A stretch of DNA of 64,000 nucleotides from Deltaproteobacteria bacterium. Lineage in GTDB: Bacteria > Desulfobacterota > Syntrophobacteria > Syntrophobacterales > Syntrophobacteraceae. Where the stretch lies: positions 62,001-126,000 of the forward strand of contig JAAYVE010000053.1 of the NCBI GenBank assembly GCA_012517315.1, written 5' to 3'. The translations under genes and the position numbers were made by a program. The notes under the pieces were generated by a model. That model was not told the origin of the DNA. It worked only from the letters and a program-made list of their open reading frames with translations, and did not search any database. The first letter of the stretch is position 1, and the number at the start of each line of letters is the position of its first letter. Positions 61,065 to 64,000 of this stretch are shown here, piece after piece.

Positions 61065-62557
61065 AGTTGAGACTCTTCCCGGAAAAAGAGGAATTTTTGA
61101 AGCTCACCCGGCGGGGTAATCTCATCCCTGTTTGCCTGGAAATCCTCGCAGACACGGAGACTCCCCTCTCCGCCCTTGCCAAGGTGTACCGGAGAAACGG
61201 CCCCGCATTTCTCCTGGAGAGCATCGAGGGAGGAGAACGCTGGGGGAGATACAGCTTCCTGGGGTCTTCGGCATACAGCAGCATTAGGGTCTTTGCCGAC
61301 AGGGTGGAATTGGAAAACGGAGAATCGAGGAAGGTGATTGCCCACGGTGGGGATCCTCTCTCCACGCTGAGGTCCATTATGGCGGCTTTCGAGCCGGTGT
61401 CCCTTCCGGACCTGCCCAGGTTTTGGGGGGGATTGGTGGGGTATCTCACCTACGAGGCGGTTTCCTTCTTCGAATCCATTCCCAACAGGTGTGACCCGGA
61501 TTTCCTCATGGCCCAATTTGTCATTCCCGACCGCCTGTTCATTTTCGACAACATCCGGCACACGTTGACCTTGGTCGCCTATGCTTTCCTTGAGGGAAAG
61601 GCTCCGGAGTCCGCTTACGAGGAGGCCTTGACTTCCCTGGACGAGATGGAGAAGGCACTGGGTCAGTCCATGCCGGAGGTGCCTCTGGAGGCTGGTGCCG
61701 CCGGCTACACCCTTTCGCCCGTGCTGACCCCTGAGGCCTTTCAGGACCAAGTGAGAAAGATAAAGGAATACATCAGGGCAGGGGACGTCATTCAGACCGT
61801 CATTTCCCAGCCGTTCGTCTGTTCCCCTTCCCCTGATCCCTGGTGGCTGTATCGGGCACAGCGCTATATCAATCCGTCCCCTTACCTTTTCTTTCTGCAC
61901 CTGGGAGACACGGTCCTCGTGGGATCCTCCCCCGAAACGATGGTTCGCCTGGAAAACGGGGTGGCAACGCTGCGTCCCATCGCCGGCACCCGTCCCAGGG
62001 GAAACACGGAGCAGGAAGATCGGCAGTTGGCCGATGAACTGCTGAAGGACCCCAAGGAACGTGCCGAGCACCTCATGCTTGTGGATTTGGGCAGAAACGA
62101 TCTGGGCCGGGTCGCGGAAGTGGGAACTGTTCAGGTGACGGATCTTATGGTGGTGGAGCGTTACTCCCACGTGATGCATCTTGTTTCCAACATCTCCTGC
62201 GATCTGAGAAGGGGATGCGATGCCTGGGACCTCCTGCGGGCGAGTTTTCCGGCGGGGACTCTCACGGGTGCGCCCAAGGTGCGGGCCATGGAAATCATCG
62301 CCGAACTGGAAAGTCAGCCCCGTGGAGCTTATGGGGGAGCGATCGGGTACGTGTCCTTCACAGGGAACATGGACCTCGCCATCACGATACGAACGGCCTG
62401 CATCCAAGACGGCATGCTCACCCTCCGCGCCGGGGCGGGCATCGTGGCCGACTCGGATCCGGAGAGGGAGCGGGTTGAAACGGTCAACAAGGCGGGAGCC
62501 ATTCAGAGAGCGCTGCAGTTGATCGCCCGAGCAGACGCTGTGGGGAGAAGACCATGA
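61061..62557 (+). CDS. trpE: Anthranilate synthase component I
   Basis: 498 residues. Makes anthranilate from chorismate with ammonia from TrpG. The N-terminal Trp feedback motif LLESIEGGERWGRYSF is intact; the catalytic C-terminal domain has LRPIAGTRPRG, DLGRNDLGRV, HVMHLVSN and FPAGTLTGAPKVRAMEII. ATG 61061 overlaps the DAHP synthase stop by 4 bp. Confidence 0.97.
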   Translation: MKLRLFPEKEEFLKLTRRGNLIPVCLEILADTETPLSALAKVYRRNGPAFLLESIEGGERWGRYSFLGSSAYSSIRVFADRVELENGESRKVIAHGGDPLSTLRSIMAAFEPVSLPDLPRFWGGLVGYLTYEAVSFFESIPNRCDPDFLMAQFVIPDRLFIFDNIRHTLTLVAYAFLEGKAPESAYEEALTSLDEMEKALGQSMPEVPLEAGAAGYTLSPVLTPEAFQDQVRKIKEYIRAGDVIQTVISQPFVCSPSPDPWWLYRAQRYINPSPYLFFLHLGDTVLVGSSPETMVRLENGVATLRPIAGTRPRGNTEQEDRQLADELLKDPKERAEHLMLVDLGRNDLGRVAEVGTVQVTDLMVVERYSHVMHLVSNISCDLRRGCDAWDLLRASFPAGTLTGAPKVRAMEIIAELESQPRGAYGGAIGYVSFTGNMDLAITIRTACIQDGMLTLRAGAGIVADSDPERERVETVNKAGAIQRALQLIARADAVGRRP

Positions 62558-63147
62558 TAGTGATGATAGACAACTACGATTCCTTCACATACAACCTGGT
62601 CCAGTATCTTCTGATGCTCGGGGCGGAAGTGAAGGTGTTCCGGAACGATGAAATCGACGTGGAGGGGGTGGGGGCGCTGCGCCCGGAAGGGATCGTCATC
62701 TCTCCCGGCCCATGCAGACCGGAAACGGCAGGGATCTCTGTTTCCCTCATTCAGAAGTATTCAGGGAAAATCCCCATCCTGGGCGTTTGCTTGGGTCACC
62801 AGGCCATCGCGGCAGCCTTCGGGGGACTGGTGATTTCCGCCCGTCAACTCATGCACGGCAAGACTTCCATGATACAGAGCGATGGGAGGAACCTGTTCAA
62901 GGGAATCTCTGGGCCCTTCCAGGCAATGCGGTACCATTCCCTCGCCGTATCCCGGGAACACCTCCCCCAATGCCTGGAAGTCACCGCAGAGGCAGAGGAC
63001 GGTGAGATCATGGGTATTCGGCACCGGGATCACCCCACCGAAGGGATTCAGTTCCATCCCGAATCCATCATGACCCCCGTGGGCAAGCGACTGCTGAGGA
63101 ATTTTCTCGAAGGCATGAACAGAGAAGGCAAAGGAGAAAGGGAATGA
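62554..63147 (+). CDS. trpG: Anthranilate synthase component II (glutamine amidotransferase)
   Basis: 197 residues, class I glutaminase. Starts MIVMIDNYDSFTYNLVQYL; nucleophile Cys in GVCLGHQAI and His/Glu of the triad in GIQFHPES. Separate from trpD here, not fused. ATG overlaps the trpE stop by 4 bp. Confidence 0.97.
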   Translation: MIVMIDNYDSFTYNLVQYLLMLGAEVKVFRNDEIDVEGVGALRPEGIVISPGPCRPETAGISVSLIQKYSGKIPILGVCLGHQAIAAAFGGLVISARQLMHGKTSMIQSDGRNLFKGISGPFQAMRYHSLAVSREHLPQCLEVTAEAEDGEIMGIRHRDHPTEGIQFHPESIMTPVGKRLLRNFLEGMNREGKGERE

Positions 63148-64000
63148 TCCAGGAGTGCCTCGGTAAAATCATTGGGAGAAAGGACCTGGAGGAAGAAGAA
63201 ATGGCGGACCTGATGCACCACATCATGTCCGGCAACGCCACGGATGCGCAGATCGGGGCTTTTATGGGAGCCCTGGCCACAAAGGGGGAGACTTTCTCGG
63301 AGTTGGCCGGCGCCGCGAGGGCCATGAGACGAAAAGCGACACGCATCCAGACGACTGCGGACACGGTGGTGGATACCTGTGGGACGGGAGGGGACCGAAG
63401 CGGCACGTTCAATATTTCCACCACGGCTGCTTTCGTGGTTGCTGGCTGCGGTGTGACGGTCGCCAAGCACGGCAACCGTTCCGTTTCCAGTAAATCGGGA
63501 AGCGCGGACCTCCTGGAAGCTCTGGGTCTGCCCCTCGATGTGCAACCGGAAGTGGTGGAGCAGGCCATCGAGGAAATCGGAATCGGGTTCCTTTTCGCTC
63601 CCCTCTTCCACGGGGCGATGCGCCATGCGGCCAGGGCCAGAAAGGAAGTGGGGGTGCGGTCCATTTTCAACATGCTGGGCCCCCTCACCAATCCCGCCGG
63701 TGCCAACTGCCAGCTTCTGGGTGTTTTTGCCCCCCAGCTCACGGAGATGTTTGCGCAGGCCCTGCGACTCCTAGGAGCCAGAAGGGCGTTTGTGGTTCAC
63801 GGTCACGACGGCCTGGACGAAATCTCCGTGTGCGCTCCCACCCGTATTTCGGAACTGAAGGACGGACTCATCCGGACCTATGACGTCTCTCCTGAACAGC
63901 TTTTGGGCAGAACGGCGGAGCCCGATGCTCTCAAAGGGGGGGATGCCACTGTCAACGCGTCCATCACCCGGAAGATCCTCAGGGGGGAGCAGGGAGCCCC
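63144..64000 (+). CDS. trpD: Anthranilate phosphoribosyltransferase, 3' end beyond window
   Basis: Second step of Trp synthesis: anthranilate + PRPP. The visible 285 codons carry the PRPP-binding DTCGTGGD loop, the STTAAFVVAGCGV strand and KHGNRSVSSKSGSADLLEALG, then NMLGPLTNPA. ATG 63144 overlaps the trpG stop. The gene is open at the window end; the family has about 340 residues, so some 50-60 residues are missing. Confidence 0.96.
   Translation, partial: MIQECLGKIIGRKDLEEEEMADLMHHIMSGNATDAQIGAFMGALATKGETFSELAGAARAMRRKATRIQTTADTVVDTCGTGGDRSGTFNISTTAAFVVAGCGVTVAKHGNRSVSSKSGSADLLEALGLPLDVQPEVVEQAIEEIGIGFLFAPLFHGAMRHAARARKEVGVRSIFNMLGPLTNPAGANCQLLGVFAPQLTEMFAQALRLLGARRAFVVHGHDGLDEISVCAPTRISELKDGLIRTYDVSPEQLLGRTAEPDALKGGDATVNASITRKILRGEQGA

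Noticed and set aside
1-64000. CRISPR arrays, insertion sequences, prophage or integrase genes
   Set aside because: No direct-repeat arrays, transposase-like proteins or terminal inverted repeats seen anywhere in the window.

Overview
The window is a 64 kb chromosomal segment, roughly 57-58 % GC by eye, with tightly packed genes and frequent 4 bp stop/start overlaps. Gene content and protein style (11-subunit complex I core, FdhA-like and GltD-like iron-sulfur flavoproteins, sigma-54 regulator, liv transporter, trp operon led by a DAHP synthase) suggest a strictly anaerobic deltaproteobacterium (Desulfobacterota), possibly a Syntrophobacter-like sulfate reducer or syntroph. The lineage is inferred from protein style only. 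I found no tRNA, rRNA, CRISPR array, insertion sequence or phage gene.

Region 1 (1-20904) is a respiratory complex I locus: nuoA (cut by the window edge), B, C, D, H, I, J, K, L, M and N, all on +. Instead of nuoE, nuoF and nuoG there is a short NuoE/NuoF chimera without the FMN/NADH domain, a NuoG/FdhA-like multi-cluster protein with no visible Mo-ligating Cys/Sec, and a 1189-residue fusion of a [2Fe-2S] domain, a GltD-like FAD/NAD(P) reductase, two ferredoxin clusters and a MopB-like domain. A sensor histidine kinase with a cysteine cluster inserted in its HAMP domain and a REC-only regulator sit between the last two. This is the strongest candidate for an undescribed system: a complex I with an alternative electron-input module and a possible redox sensor encoded beside it.

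Region 2 (20905-24980) holds a GNAT acetyltransferase (-), proC (+), and an SRPBCC protein and serA (both -). Region 3 (25226-44406) is a Wzx/Wzy-type exopolysaccharide cluster on +: BY-kinase-like ATPase, nucleotidyltransferase/initiating-transferase fusion, outer-membrane export lipoprotein, chain-length protein, polymerase/ligase, flippase, four glycosyltransferases, an asparagine-synthase-like protein, a GH51-like hydrolase and a heparinase II/III-like lyase. A sigma-54-like promoter and a terminator-like hairpin precede it, and several genes contain G8-G10 tracts.

Region 4 (44394-49457) is a branched-chain amino acid type ABC transporter (livJ-H-M-G-F, -) with its promoter. Region 5 (49654-53221) is a GlrK-QseG-GlrR-like set: histidine kinase, lipoprotein, sigma-54 activator with an altered GAFTGA loop. 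Region 6 (53340-55697) is a lipid-linked sugar module (YdjC-like deacetylase, ArnC/DPM-like glycosyltransferase, LAB_N membrane protein). Region 7 (56037-59598) is rfbBACD for dTDP-L-rhamnose, a likely donor for the surface polysaccharides. Region 8 (59674-64000) is a trp operon with a promoter, a 27-codon leader peptide rich in Trp/Phe, a strong attenuator terminator, a DAHP synthase, trpE, trpG and the start of trpD.
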